Assembly: GCA_035390885.1 (NCBI GenBank)
Contig: DAOOUW010000049.1
Location: 1 to 12,963, forward strand
Length of the DNA: 12,963 nt
Source: JAOAFT01 sp035390885
Lineage (GTDB): Bacteria > Bacteroidota > Ignavibacteria > UBA10030
Direction of reading: 5' to 3'
Both the position numbers and the translations under genes were made by a program. The notes below the pieces were generated by a model. That model was not told where the DNA came from. It saw only the letters and a list, made by a program, of their open reading frames with translations, and did not search any database. Position 1 is the stretch's first letter, and each line of letters starts with the position of its first letter. Shown here one piece after another: positions 1 through 7,465 of this stretch.

Positions 1-64
1 CCCTCTCTACAAGAGGGGAATAATTCCCCTTCACAGAAGGGGTGTCAACCGAAGGTTGACGGGG
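1..64. repeat. Multi-hairpin intergenic repeat, left end cut by the window
   Basis: Several perfect inverted repeats lie end to end: CCCTCT (1-6) with AGAGGG (12-17); GGGGAAT (15-21) with ATTCCCC (23-29); CCCCTTC (26-32) with GAAGGGG (36-42), loop ACA; and GTCAACC (44-50) with GGTTGAC (54-60), loop GAA, then GGGG. The second pair shares bases with the first and third, so alternative folds are possible. There is no open reading frame of note. The compact hairpin architecture suggests a dispersed REP-like intergenic element, but only one copy is visible here, so its repeat status is inferred. Confidence 0.55.
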
Positions 65-78
65 TAGTCTATCAAGCC

Positions 79-156
79 GGTGGCTTCGATACGAGCTATC
101 GCTCTACTCAGCCACCGTCAGAGTTTCGGTTGCCGAGGTGCCGTAGTCGTATCAAG
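79..156. repeat. Paired inverted repeat, copy A
   Basis: The left unit (79-117) runs from GGTGGC to GCCACCG; GGTGGC (79-84) pairs with GCCACC (111-116), and an inner stem CGATA (87-91) pairs with TATCG (97-101). A 9-base spacer (118-126) follows. The right unit (127-156) starts CGGTTGCCGAG and ends CGTATCAAG. Reversed and complemented it reads CTTGATACGA...CTCGGCAACCG, clearly related to the left unit (CTTCGATACGA...CTCAGCCACCG). The element is therefore two diverged units in head-to-head orientation. The same layout recurs at 12881-12963 and, decayed, at 3685-3741. Confidence 0.75.
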
Positions 157-192
157 ACAACAGACTTTGTAAGGTCAATTTGGATTCATTCC

Positions 193-224
193 TTGCTTGT
201 ACTTTCTTTTTCTTGTACTATAAC
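193..224 (+). promoter_or_regulatory. Possible promoter of the propeller kinase gene
   Basis: TTGCTT (193-198) and TACTAT (216-221) are 17 bases apart. A competing pairing is TTGTAC (197-202) with TATAAC (219-224), 16 bases apart. Either would start transcription about 25-30 bases upstream of the chosen start codon at 256. The match to a sigma70 consensus is partial and the region is AT-rich, so this is a weak call. Confidence 0.3.
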
Positions 225-255
225 AATAACATCTTCACAAAGGGATAGGAAAATT

Positions 256-3245
256 ATGAAACTTATGAAAATTTGCAGAGTCGAGTTGCTTGCCTTCTTA
301 CTTTGTCTTTCGACTGCAATGTCGCAATATGTTGTAAAAACATGGACAACGGATAACGGCTTACCTCAAAATACTGTCAATGCAATTGTGCAGGATGAAA
401 AAGGCTATCTATGGATTGCGACTTTTGGCGGTGTGGTGCGTTTCGATGGTATGCGATTTTCCCATGTTCCGCAGCTTGAAGAACGAATGCTCTCGATTCG
501 TATCCTATCGCTTGCTTGCGGAAAAGATAATATTCTGTGGCTGGGCACCGAAGGCGGCGGATTGACGCGATATGATAATCGTTCAGTCTATACCTATACA
601 ACTCTCAATGGACTTCCTGATGATGTCATCCTTTCGTTATGTGAAGATGATGGAACGGTTTGGATTGGCACAAGAGTAGGATTATGTGTATTAAAGGATG
701 GAACGATTCAGCAAATTCAATTGCCGAATGCTTCATCCAAGAGTTGGATCGAATCGATTTCTAAAGATGGCTCTGGTAGAATTTGGTTTAACACTTCTAC
801 CGGTGTGTACGTAAAAGATAAAAAAGGTGAAATTACTCAATTCTTGAATTTATCTGGAAATGATATCTTCTTGCCACTTTTTATGGGGAATGATAGAAAT
901 GGATTCCTCTGGTTTCGAAATAACAACACTATTATTGGAACTGCCGATTCACTCGTCGAACAAAAATCCTGGAGAAAAATATTTCGAATTAAAAGAGATT
1001 ATAAAGGAATACTTCAGGATAAGGAGGGAGTGTATTGGTTGTGGTCAAACAGCAAGGGAATTTATTATTCGCAAGGCGATCTTGTCGCTTCGCCATTTAT
1101 ATCCCTTCCGTTGTCTTCTGGAAAATCTGAATATCGTGTCCGGTGTGCGTTCTCTGACTTTGAAGGGAATCGTTGGTTTGGCACAGATGGAGAAGGGCTT
1201 GTGCGGGTTACGAATTCGCTCTTTACTGTCATAACAACACCTCAAGGATTGTCGAACGATGTTGTAGAACCAGCGCTCGAAGATTCAAGGGGAAATATCT
1301 GGGTTGGTACAAACTGCGGCGGCGTAAATATTTTAACGCCTCAAAGCTCGTCGGAAACATTCCGCATTCATCAGTTGCTACCTCAAGAATGCGTGTGGTC
1401 GCTGGCTGAAGATCGAGAAGGCGGAATCTGGATTGGCACTTATGGGCACGGCGTGTATAGAGTCGCTCATAACCGAATTCAGCATTTTACCACAGCTAAC
1501 GGGTTATCTCACAATGTTGTTATTGCGTTATTCTGCGCCAACGATGGAAGTGTGTGGCTTGGTACCGATGGAGGAGGATTGAATAGATTTTCGAATGGCG
1601 TTTTTCAACAATACACAAAAGAATCTGGCTTGGTGAATAACAATGTAAGAACGATAATTCAAGATACTGATGGTTCCTACTGGATTGGAACTTTGGGTGG
1701 ACTTTCCCATTTCGTTCAGGGCTCGTTTCAAAACTATACGACCGAAAATGGATTAACGACAAATTACGTCCGCGCAATCTATCGCGATTCCAAAAACAAT
1801 CTATGGATCGGCGCTTATGGCGGCGGTCTGCTTAGATTCTCGAATGCGAAATTTCAAGCGGTTACAATGAAGAAAGGATTATCCGACAACATTGTTTCTG
1901 CAATCACCGAGGATAACGAAGGCTATTTATGGATTACCAACAATAAAGGTGTATTTAGAATTCAACGGGATGAACTTGTCAATGTGTGTGAAGGCGCTCA
2001 AGAGCATGTGCACACTTTTGCTTATGGCGTGGAAGATGGATTGTTGAGCAGTGAGACGAACGGCGGTTTTCAGCCTGCGATCTGGAAAACGAAGAATGAC
2101 ATTCTCTGTATTCCTACCATCAAGGGACTCGCTTTGCTTCCGCTTGCAAAAGTGTATTCCTCGAACTCTGCTCTAAAGGAAGTCTTCATTGAAAATGTTT
2201 TTGTCAACGGTGAAGGATATAATGGTAAAGATATTGTGGAACTTCCGTATGGAAGCGCTCAACTTGAATTTCGTTTTTCTGCTTTGAATTTCAGAAATGC
2301 GAATCGTATTCTTTTTGAGTATAAGATGGAAGGATTCAATGAGCAATGGATTCTGTCGAATACAGAACGATCGGTATTCTATAATACGTTACCACCGGGA
2401 AGATATAAATTTTATGTCCGCGCTTTTATGAACGCAACAACAGATGTTTCGTCTGATCCAATTGTTGTCGTTGTCAAGCCGCCATTTTGGAAGCGATGGG
2501 AATTTATAGCTTTGTGTTGTCTTCTCCTTGTGTCTCTGTTGATTACAGCCATCTATAGAAAACGAGCTTATATAAAACGTAAGGATGAAGAACGATTAAT
2601 GCTTGGTTTTCGATTGTTGAATTCCGTCGAACAGGAGCGGAAGCAATTAGCGAACGAACTCCACGATACCATAGGGCAAGAATTATTGATCATCAAGAAT
2701 AGAGCGTTACTTGGATTACAAGGGAGAAGAAAAAAGGAAATGGTCGAACAATTCGAGGAAATCTCATCCTCTGTTTCTCGGGCGATTGAACGGTCGCGTG
2801 AATTATCGTATGAACTCCGCCCTTATCAAATAGATCGACTGAGCTTAACAAAAGCCATTGATTCACTGATCAATCGAACGGTGCGCGGCTCTGGCGTGAA
2901 GGCTAAAGTTTCTATTAGTATTGATGACTCTAAGATTCCAAAAGAATATGGAATCCATCTCTATCGGATCGTTCAGGAAAGCGTTAAAAACATCGTCCTT
3001 CACTCCCACGCCGCCGAATGTCAAATTAACCTTGCTTTGAATGACAACATTCTGTCCATTGCTATTCAAGATAACGGACAGGGATTCGATCAGAAGGCGC
3101 TCGAAGCAATGGATATCAAAGAACGTGGATTAGGACTTCTGACAATTGAGGAACGAGTTGCAATCCTGAAAGGAACGGTTTCCATTGCATCGGAACAAAA
3201 CAGAGGTACATCAATAAATATTCAAATACCAATCAATGGTAAGGA
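256..3245 (+). CDS. Two-component regulator propeller sensor histidine kinase, 3' end lost in assembly gap
   Basis: This is a membrane sensor kinase of at least 996 residues. The ATG at 256 is chosen because it gives a signal peptide (MKLMKICRVELLAFLLCLS, cleavage probably after AMSQ) and follows AGGA at 247-250. The frame is open back to 130, but that extension lies partly in repeat copy A. Residues about 25-630 hold some 14 propeller repeats of the type NGL-x-V-x-D-x-G-x-(L/I)W(I/V)GT-x-GGL, enough for two seven-bladed propellers. A Y_Y_Y domain follows (about 635-740), then one membrane helix (about 745-770). The HisKA_3 segment LANELHDTIGQE has the phosphoacceptor at H803. HATPase_c shows N912, the DNGQGFD box (D939, G941) and RGLGLL (about 957-962). 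The input domain should be extracytoplasmic; the ligand is unknown. The frame reaches the N run without a stop, probably within a few residues of the kinase's natural end. The partner is likely the response regulator beyond the gap. Confidence 0.9.
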
Positions 3246-3345
3246 NNNNNNNNNNNNNNNNNNNNNNNNNNNNNNNNNNNNNNNNNNNNNNNNNNNNNNN
3301 NNNNNNNNNNNNNNNNNNNNNNNNNNNNNNNNNNNNNNNNNNNNN
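3246..3345. other. Assembly gap (100 N)
   Basis: A run of exactly 100 N, the size conventionally used for a scaffold gap of unknown length. The true missing length is probably larger. The visible response regulator lacks its whole receiver domain (about 120-130 residues, close to 400 bases), and the kinase still needs a stop codon. Reading frame continuity across the Ns has no biological meaning. Confidence 0.97.
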
Positions 3346-3600
3346 TCCTATTTGGTAACACGGAATGAGCGAGTCAAGAATTTGATAAAGAAGAAACCAG
3401 AGCTCGATGACCTCACGCCAACCGAACGAAAAATTCTAAAGATGATTGCAGAGAATAAAACGAGTAAGGAGATAGCTTCTTTTATGAACATCAGTCATCG
3501 CACTGTTGAGAACCATCGTTTGAATATCTGTAATAAGTTAGATATTCATGGAAGTCATGCTTTGTTGAAATTCGCACTCGAACATAAATCAGAGCTGTAA
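3346..3600 (+). CDS. Response regulator of the NarL/LuxR type, C-terminal part only
   Basis: The 84 visible residues end a NarL-family transcriptional response regulator. They carry a LuxR-type helix-turn-helix: LTPTERKILKMIAENKTSKEIA, then a recognition helix near NISHRTVENHRLNICNKL, then a GSHALLKFALEHKSEL tail ending at TAA (3598-3600). The preceding SYLVTRNERVKNLIKKKPELDD looks like the linker from a receiver domain. That receiver, with its phosphorylated aspartate, would lie in the gap, so the start is missing. A full protein of this kind is usually about 210-220 residues. The position directly after a HisKA_3 kinase suggests a cognate pair in one transcript. A true kinase-LuxR fusion without a receiver is possible but unlikely. 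The target genes are unknown. Confidence 0.85.
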   Translation, partial: SYLVTRNERVKNLIKKKPELDDLTPTERKILKMIAENKTSKEIASFMNISHRTVENHRLNICNKLDIHGSHALLKFALEHKSEL

Positions 3601-3983
3601 ATTCAAATGATTCGTTCGACAAAAATGTGGTTGAAAAAGTAAAAGAAAAGGAGAAGTATTAGAAGTAAGAGGAAGAAATGTAATCTTCGATACGAGTTAT
3701 TGCTCACCTTAGCCCCGTCAGAGTACATTTCTAATGTATCGTTTGGATTAAATATTTTCCTCACAGTTTTCTGTCTACATCTATTCACACAATCTGCATG
3801 CGATTTATCCTCGAAATTAGTGGAAAATAGGTATTACTACTTATTATTTTGAGTAGATGTAATCCGTAATCTGTGTAATACCCCTGATTACTTTTCAAGG
3901 AAGCAATTCTTAATTATAAATCATTACGTCAAGGTTAGGATACTGTGGGGATATTCGACTTGGCAAGTTTTAAGAGGTGGAGT
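3601..3983. other. Intergenic region with no convincing gene
   Basis: No reading frame here has a plausible start, ribosome site and protein-like composition; the longest frames overlap the decayed repeat. The region holds a purine-rich stretch (about 3632-3680), repeat copy B (3685-3741) and AT-rich sequence up to the terminator at 3984. No terminator with a T-run is seen directly after the response regulator stop at 3600, so its transcript may run on to the hairpin at 3984-4014. No tRNA or rRNA is seen. Confidence 0.6.
3685..3741. repeat. Paired inverted repeat, decayed copy B
   Basis: Positions 3685-3724 align with copy A from CTTCGATACGAG to CGTCAGAGT, with several substitutions and one deleted base (AGCCACCG has become AGCCCCG). 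The right unit has lost the CGGTTGCCGAG core; in its place is a short hairpin, TACATT (3724-3729) with AATGTA (3733-3738). The outer complementarity CGATAC (3688-3693) with GTATCG (3736-3741) remains. This looks like an eroding copy of the element at 79-156 and 12881-12963. Confidence 0.6.
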
Positions 3984-4014
3984 AAAGGGACGTTTTCAAA
4001 AGCGTCCCTTTTTT
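3984..4014. terminator. Intrinsic terminator, strongest in the plus direction
   Basis: AAAGGGACG (3984-3992) pairs perfectly with CGTCCCTTT (4003-4011), and the T-run continues to 4014, giving a canonical plus-strand Rho-independent terminator. In the minus direction the same hairpin sits 16 bases beyond the yebC stop, but the trailing T stretch is only three bases and is part of the stem. It probably serves yebC from one side and plus-strand transcripts arriving from upstream on the other. Confidence 0.75.
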
Positions 4015-4026
4015 ATTTAGCGAAGG

Positions 4027-4737
4027 TTATGCCATATTATGGAAGACGGATTGCACATCATCGTCTTCTTCTAAGATGTCGATAAACTCCTGAACCTCTT
4101 TTGCTTTCTCTTCAGGAAGTTCTTTCATTGTCGTAGGAAGATATTGGAGCTCAGCGCTCTTGACTTCTATTCCTTTTTCTTCGAGAAACTTTTGCATTTT
4201 GCCATAATCTTGAAATGAGGTGTAGATAAGAAGCTCATCGCCTTCCTGAGTGAGGTCGTCAAGTCCATGATCGATGAGCTCAAGTTCAAAATCGTCAATA
4301 TTCTGTACTTGTGATGCTGGAATACGAATGAGTCCCTTTCGTTCGAACAAAAATGAAACTGAGCCTGTTGTGCCAAGCGAGCCGCCGTGTCTTGAAAAAA
4401 TATGTCGCATATTTGCAACAGTGCGAGTTGGATTATCGGTAGCGCATTCTACCATAACCGCAATGCCGTGCGGTGCAATTCCTTCGTATACAACTTCCTG
4501 GTATCCCGTTGTATCTTTTTGTGTAGCTCGTTTAATAGCCGCTTCCACACGGTCTTTTGGCATATTGACGCTCTTTGCATTCTGGATCGTTAAGCGCAAT
4601 CGTGAATTCCCCTTAGGATCCGGTCCGCCGAGTCGGACTGCAATTTCTATTTCACGTCCGATGCGAGTAAAAGCCTTTGACATACGCGCATATCGCGCAA
4701 ACATTTTATACTTTCGTTTTTCAAAAATTCGTCCCAT
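4027..4737 (-). CDS. yebC: YebC/PmpR family protein
   Basis: A 236-residue cytosolic YebC/TACO1-family protein, near the usual 235-250. The N-terminus MGRIFEKRKYKMFARYARMSKAFTRIGREI is the form seen in Bacteroidota and relatives. It is followed by the family signature GGPDPKGNSRLRLTIQNAK-x-x-NMPKDRVEAAIKRA (about 37-68), then YEGIAPHGIAVMVECATDNPTRT and GSLGTTGSVSFLFERKG. The acidic C-terminus is normal for the family. YebC proteins were long annotated as transcription regulators; more recent work describes a role in translation, helping ribosomes through difficult motifs such as proline runs. Which applies here cannot be read from sequence. The ATG at 4737 is chosen because the conserved MGR starts there; no strong Shine-Dalgarno precedes it. 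The gene stands alone, read away from the ACT gene upstream. Confidence 0.95.
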   Translation of the reverse strand: MGRIFEKRKYKMFARYARMSKAFTRIGREIEIAVRLGGPDPKGNSRLRLTIQNAKSVNMPKDRVEAAIKRATQKDTTGYQEVVYEGIAPHGIAVMVECATDNPTRTVANMRHIFSRHGGSLGTTGSVSFLFERKGLIRIPASQVQNIDDFELELIDHGLDDLTQEGDELLIYTSFQDYGKMQKFLEEKGIEVKSAELQYLPTTMKELPEEKAKEVQEFIDILEEDDDVQSVFHNMA

Positions 4738-4757
4738 AGTTTTTTCGATATAAAGTG

Positions 4758-4786
4758 ATTATAAATGAATAAAATCTGATTGAAAA
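4758..4786 (-). promoter_or_regulatory. Possible yebC promoter
   Basis: On the minus strand TTTTCA (4786-4781) lies 17 bases before a perfect TATAAT (4763-4758). Transcription would start near 4751, giving a leader of about 14 bases before the ATG at 4737. The -35 match is 4 of 6 in AT-rich sequence, so confidence is modest. Confidence 0.35.
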
Positions 4787-4916
4787 TAACGAAGAAATAA
4801 CTGAAGATACAAGTGCCTGAAAAAATGAATTTCTATGAGTATGGAAGACAAAATTGTTGTAGAGTGACTTTTGCACTTGCGATAGTAAAAGAAAGGTTGT
4901 ATTTTCCTGAAAACAA

Positions 4917-4945
4917 TTGGTTGTACTGTTGTTTGAAATTATAAT
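4917..4945 (+). promoter_or_regulatory. Probable promoter of the ACT-domain gene
   Basis: TTGGTT (4917-4922) and a perfect TATAAT (4940-4945) are separated by exactly 17 bases. The predicted transcription start near 4952 leaves a leader of about 32 bases with a strong ribosome site, AGGGGAG at 4971-4977, six bases before the ATG at 4984. The -35 element is weak but the geometry is good. Confidence 0.5.
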
Positions 4946-4983
4946 GGATTTTTCAAGAAATTCTCAAATGAGGGGAGAATGAC

Positions 4984-5376
4984 ATGGAAAAGAAATACAA
5001 ATTGGAATTGTTAAGCGAGAATTTTTGCTTTAGCAAGTTTCCACAATTTGCGGAGATACCATCAGTCTTCTTAAAAGGAGAAATGTGCTTTATCATGCGC
5101 ACTGATGAAGAACTCACGGTTATCAGCCCTGAGTTTATGGCTCCAGATAACGTTCAGGAAGAACTCGGTTTCCGATGTGTGCGCATTGTTGACACTCTAA
5201 ATTTAGATGAGCATGGTATCATTGCCGACTTGGTACAACCGCTTACTAAAGCTGGAGTATCAGTGAACATTATTTCTACTTTTAATACTCTTTATTTCTT
5301 CTTCCGTGAAGAAATTATGGAAAAAGTCGTACAGATTCTTAAAAATGCTGGACACGAATTTATTCCTACTATGTAA
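4984..5376 (+). CDS. Small ACT-domain protein (COG3603-like)
   Basis: A 130-residue soluble protein without signal peptide or membrane helix. The N-terminal half (LELLSENFCFSKFP...GEMCFIMRTDEELTVISPE) and the C-terminal half (CVRIVDTLNLDEHGIIADLVQPLTKAGVSVNIISTFNTLYFFFREE) resemble the two parts of the uncharacterised ACT_7 family, relatives of the aspartate kinase regulatory domain and of the CASTOR amino acid sensors. Such domains usually bind small ligands, often amino acids; no ligand or partner is established for this protein. The start is well supported by AGGGGAG six bases upstream. Its stop lies only three bases from the stop of hisIE on the other strand, so the two transcripts must overlap or terminate inside each other's genes. 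A link to amino acid sensing fits the neighbourhood but is inference. Confidence 0.85.
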   Translation: MEKKYKLELLSENFCFSKFPQFAEIPSVFLKGEMCFIMRTDEELTVISPEFMAPDNVQEELGFRCVRIVDTLNLDEHGIIADLVQPLTKAGVSVNIISTFNTLYFFFREEIMEKVVQILKNAGHEFIPTM

Positions 5377-5379
5377 GAT

Positions 5380-5985
5380 TTATTTCATTCTTCGTTGTAA
5401 TTCTTTAGTAACATCGCTTAATTTCATTCCTCGTTGATGGAGAAGAACGAGAAGATGGTAGAGTAAGTCCGCAGCTTCTTCTGCAACGAGTTGTTCGTTC
5501 GATTGAAGTGCGGCGATCACTGTCTCGACTGCTTCTTCCCCGACTTTCTGAGCAATTCTTCCAATACCTTTTGAGTAAAGTTTTGCAGTATACGATTCTT
5601 CAGGTGAAGCTGTTTTACGTTGTTCAACGGTAGCTTCGAGTTTTTCCAGAATTGCTCCTGGCAAAAATATTTGTTCTTTATCTCCAAAGCATGTGTGATT
5701 GCCGGTATGGCACACAGGTCCGTGCGTCTTTGCTTTGATGAGTAATGAATCGTTGTCGCAATCGAGATGGAAGGAGAGAGGCTCAAGATAGTGTCCTGAT
5801 GTTTCACCTTTTTGCCAAAGGCAGTTACGAGTTCTGCTCCAGAATGTTACTTTTTTATCAGCAAGCGTTTTTTCGAGAGCTTCTTTATTCATAAATCCAA
5901 CCATTGCTACTTGAAGCGTTTCGCTATCTTGAATGACAACTGGAATAATGCCGCCGAGTTTTTCAAAGTTGATGTTTTCTATCAT
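5380..5985 (-). CDS. hisIE: Bifunctional phosphoribosyl-AMP cyclohydrolase / phosphoribosyl-ATP pyrophosphohydrolase
   Basis: A 201-residue fusion catalysing steps 2 and 3 of histidine synthesis: HisE removes pyrophosphate from phosphoribosyl-ATP, and HisI opens the adenine ring of phosphoribosyl-AMP. The HisI half comes first (about 1-112), with TFWSRTRNCLWQKGETSGH, the metal-binding DCDND (75-79), and C92 and C99 in GPVCHTGNHTCF; C76, C92 and C99 are the expected zinc cysteines. The HisE half (about 113-201) has the family core GIGRIAQKVGEEAVETVIAA and EEAADLLYHLLVLL. The length is normal for the fusion. The start codon shares an ATGA overlap with the hisF stop and follows GGTGAG, so translation is probably coupled. 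It is the last gene of the operon; no hairpin terminator was found downstream on its strand. Confidence 0.97.
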   Translation of the reverse strand: MIENINFEKLGGIIPVVIQDSETLQVAMVGFMNKEALEKTLADKKVTFWSRTRNCLWQKGETSGHYLEPLSFHLDCDNDSLLIKAKTHGPVCHTGNHTCFGDKEQIFLPGAILEKLEATVEQRKTASPEESYTAKLYSKGIGRIAQKVGEEAVETVIAALQSNEQLVAEEAADLLYHLLVLLHQRGMKLSDVTKELQRRMK

Positions 5986-6737
5986 AGTCTCACCGGAATA
6001 CCATTTGAATGTAAATATTGTTTCAATTCCTTAATACGAATTGTGCCATAGTGAAAAACACTCGCTGCCAGCACAGCGTCTGCCTTGCCAAGCACAATGG
6101 CATCTTTGATGTGTTCCATAGTTCCTGCGCCTCCTGATGCAATGATTGGCACGCTGACTTGTTCGGAGAGAGCTTTAAGTAGTTCGATATCATAGCCGCT
6201 CGTCGTACCATCTCTGTCCATTGATGTTACAAGGAGTTCACCGGCCCCTCGTTCGACAGCTTCCTGCGCCCATTCAAGCGCGTCACGACCCGTTGATTCG
6301 GTACCGGCTCGGGTCCACACGATCCATTGTTCTCCTTGCTTTTTAACATCAACTGCAACGACAACAGATTGAGAGCCAACTCTTTTGCTCGCTTCGTTAA
6401 TAAAATCTGGATTAGCAAGCGCTGCAGAATTTAAAGAAACCTTGTCTGCTCCAGCATCGAGAGCTTTTACAATATCTTCAACGGTTTGTAAACCACCGCC
6501 AACAGTAAAAGGAATTCTGATTGCTTCAGCTACGCGTTCAACCATTTGAAGAAAAGTCGAACGTCCTTCCAGCGTCGCGCTAATATCAAGGAAAACTAAT
6601 TCATCGGCTCCTTCATCGGAGTAGCGTGCGCCGAGCTCAACAGGATCGCCTGCATCCCGAAGATTAAGGAAGTTGGTGCCTTTCACCGTTCTGCCATCTT
6701 TAACATCGAGACATGGAATGATTCGTTTTGTCAGCAT
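5982..6737 (-). CDS. hisF: Imidazole glycerol phosphate synthase, cyclase subunit
   Basis: A 251-residue (beta-alpha)8 barrel that combines ammonia from HisH with PRFAR to give imidazole glycerol phosphate and AICAR. The catalytic aspartates fall exactly at D11 (PCLDVKDG) and D130 (VVVAVDVKK), the numbering of characterised HisF enzymes. Phosphate-binding loops are visible at TVGGGL (78-83) and IIASGGAG, and the TSMDRDGTTSGYD segment is conserved. The ATG at 6737 has a good AAGGAG ribosome site and overlaps the hisA stop by seven bases; the downstream stop overlaps the hisIE start (ATGA). It works as a heterodimer with HisH, encoded two genes upstream. Confidence 0.98.
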   Translation of the reverse strand: MLTKRIIPCLDVKDGRTVKGTNFLNLRDAGDPVELGARYSDEGADELVFLDISATLEGRSTFLQMVERVAEAIRIPFTVGGGLQTVEDIVKALDAGADKVSLNSAALANPDFINEASKRVGSQSVVVAVDVKKQGEQWIVWTRAGTESTGRDALEWAQEAVERGAGELLVTSMDRDGTTSGYDIELLKALSEQVSVPIIASGGAGTMEHIKDAIVLGKADAVLAASVFHYGTIRIKELKQYLHSNGIPVRL

Positions 6738-7465
6738 TGTTTAACTCCTTGTTGAAACTGTAACAATTCCTGAAGTGTTATTCGTTCTTCGTAGAGAGCC
6801 TTCCCGACAATAACACCGCTCACTTGTGTCGAATTTAGCAGTTCAAGGTCGCGAATTGTTGTAATGCCTCCCGAAGCAATAATATTGATTGAAGGGAAAA
6901 TAAATTTCAATTGTCGGTAGAGTTCGTTATTTGGACCTTTGAGCATTCCATCACGAGCAATATCTGTACAAATAAATATTCTGGCTCCAAGATGTATCAT
7001 TTGCTGAATGAATTGTTCAGCGGTTAGTCCACTTTTTTCTTGCCATCCATGGATGGCAACAAGATTATTCTTAACATCAACGCTAATAACAATGCGCTCA
7101 GCAGTAAATTCTTCGATCCATTCTTGAATGAGTTGAGGAGAATGAACAGCGATACTACCGAGTATAACGCGCTTGATGCCAAGTGAAAACAGCCGTTCGA
7201 TGTCTTCTTTGGTACGAATGCCTCCGCCGACTTCCAACGAAAGTCCTTGAATTTTTCCCAGCGCTTCTATTGCGCTCCAATTGACGATCTTCTTTTCCTT
7301 TGCTCCTTCTAAATCAACAATGTGGAGGAAAGAAAATCCGGCGTCGAGAAAATTTTTTGCAACTTCAACTGGCGAATTAGAATAAACCTTTTGGAATTCA
7401 TAGTTTCCCTGTCGTAATCGAACGCAGGCGCCATTGTAAATATCAATTGCTGGAAGTATTAACAT
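6731..7465 (-). CDS. hisA: ProFAR isomerase
   Basis: This barrel enzyme converts ProFAR to PRFAR by an Amadori rearrangement. The protein starting at ATG 7465 (MLILPAIDIYNG) has 244 residues and places the general base at D8, as in characterised HisA proteins. The other key residues are D130 (VISVDVKN) and T167 (FICTDIARDG). The phosphate loops LEVGGGIRT and IIASGGITT are present. The frame extends two codons further to a TTG at 7471, but the ATG is the better start: it gives the family's N-terminus and a seven-base overlap with the hisH stop (ATGTTAA), mirroring the seven-base hisA/hisF overlap. No strong Shine-Dalgarno is seen, which suggests coupling to hisH translation. Confidence 0.97.
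   Translation of the reverse strand: MLILPAIDIYNGACVRLRQGNYEFQKVYSNSPVEVAKNFLDAGFSFLHIVDLEGAKEKKIVNWSAIEALGKIQGLSLEVGGGIRTKEDIERLFSLGIKRVILGSIAVHSPQLIQEWIEEFTAERIVISVDVKNNLVAIHGWQEKSGLTAEQFIQQMIHLGARIFICTDIARDGMLKGPNNELYRQLKFIFPSINIIASGGITTIRDLELLNSTQVSGVIVGKALYEERITLQELLQFQQGVKQC

Noticed and set aside
1..156. CRISPR array
   Set aside because: The hairpins differ from one another and there are no regularly spaced direct repeats with unique spacers.
130..255. N-terminal extension of the kinase frame back to 130
   Set aside because: The extra 42 residues lie partly in repeat copy A, are not protein-like and would bury the signal peptide that begins at 256.
256..3600. A single hybrid kinase with its own LuxR output domain
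   Set aside because: The link consists of 100 N of unknown true length, there is no receiver domain, and the LuxR part looks like the end of an ordinary NarL-type regulator.
4274..4753. A 159-residue plus-strand open frame
   Set aside because: It lies opposite yebC, whose protein is clearly conserved; the plus frame has no recognisable domain and is a shadow.
5295..5314. Hairpin TTTCTTC / GAAGAAA as a terminator for the his operon
   Set aside because: It lies inside the ACT coding region, is AT-rich and lacks a following T-run on the minus strand.
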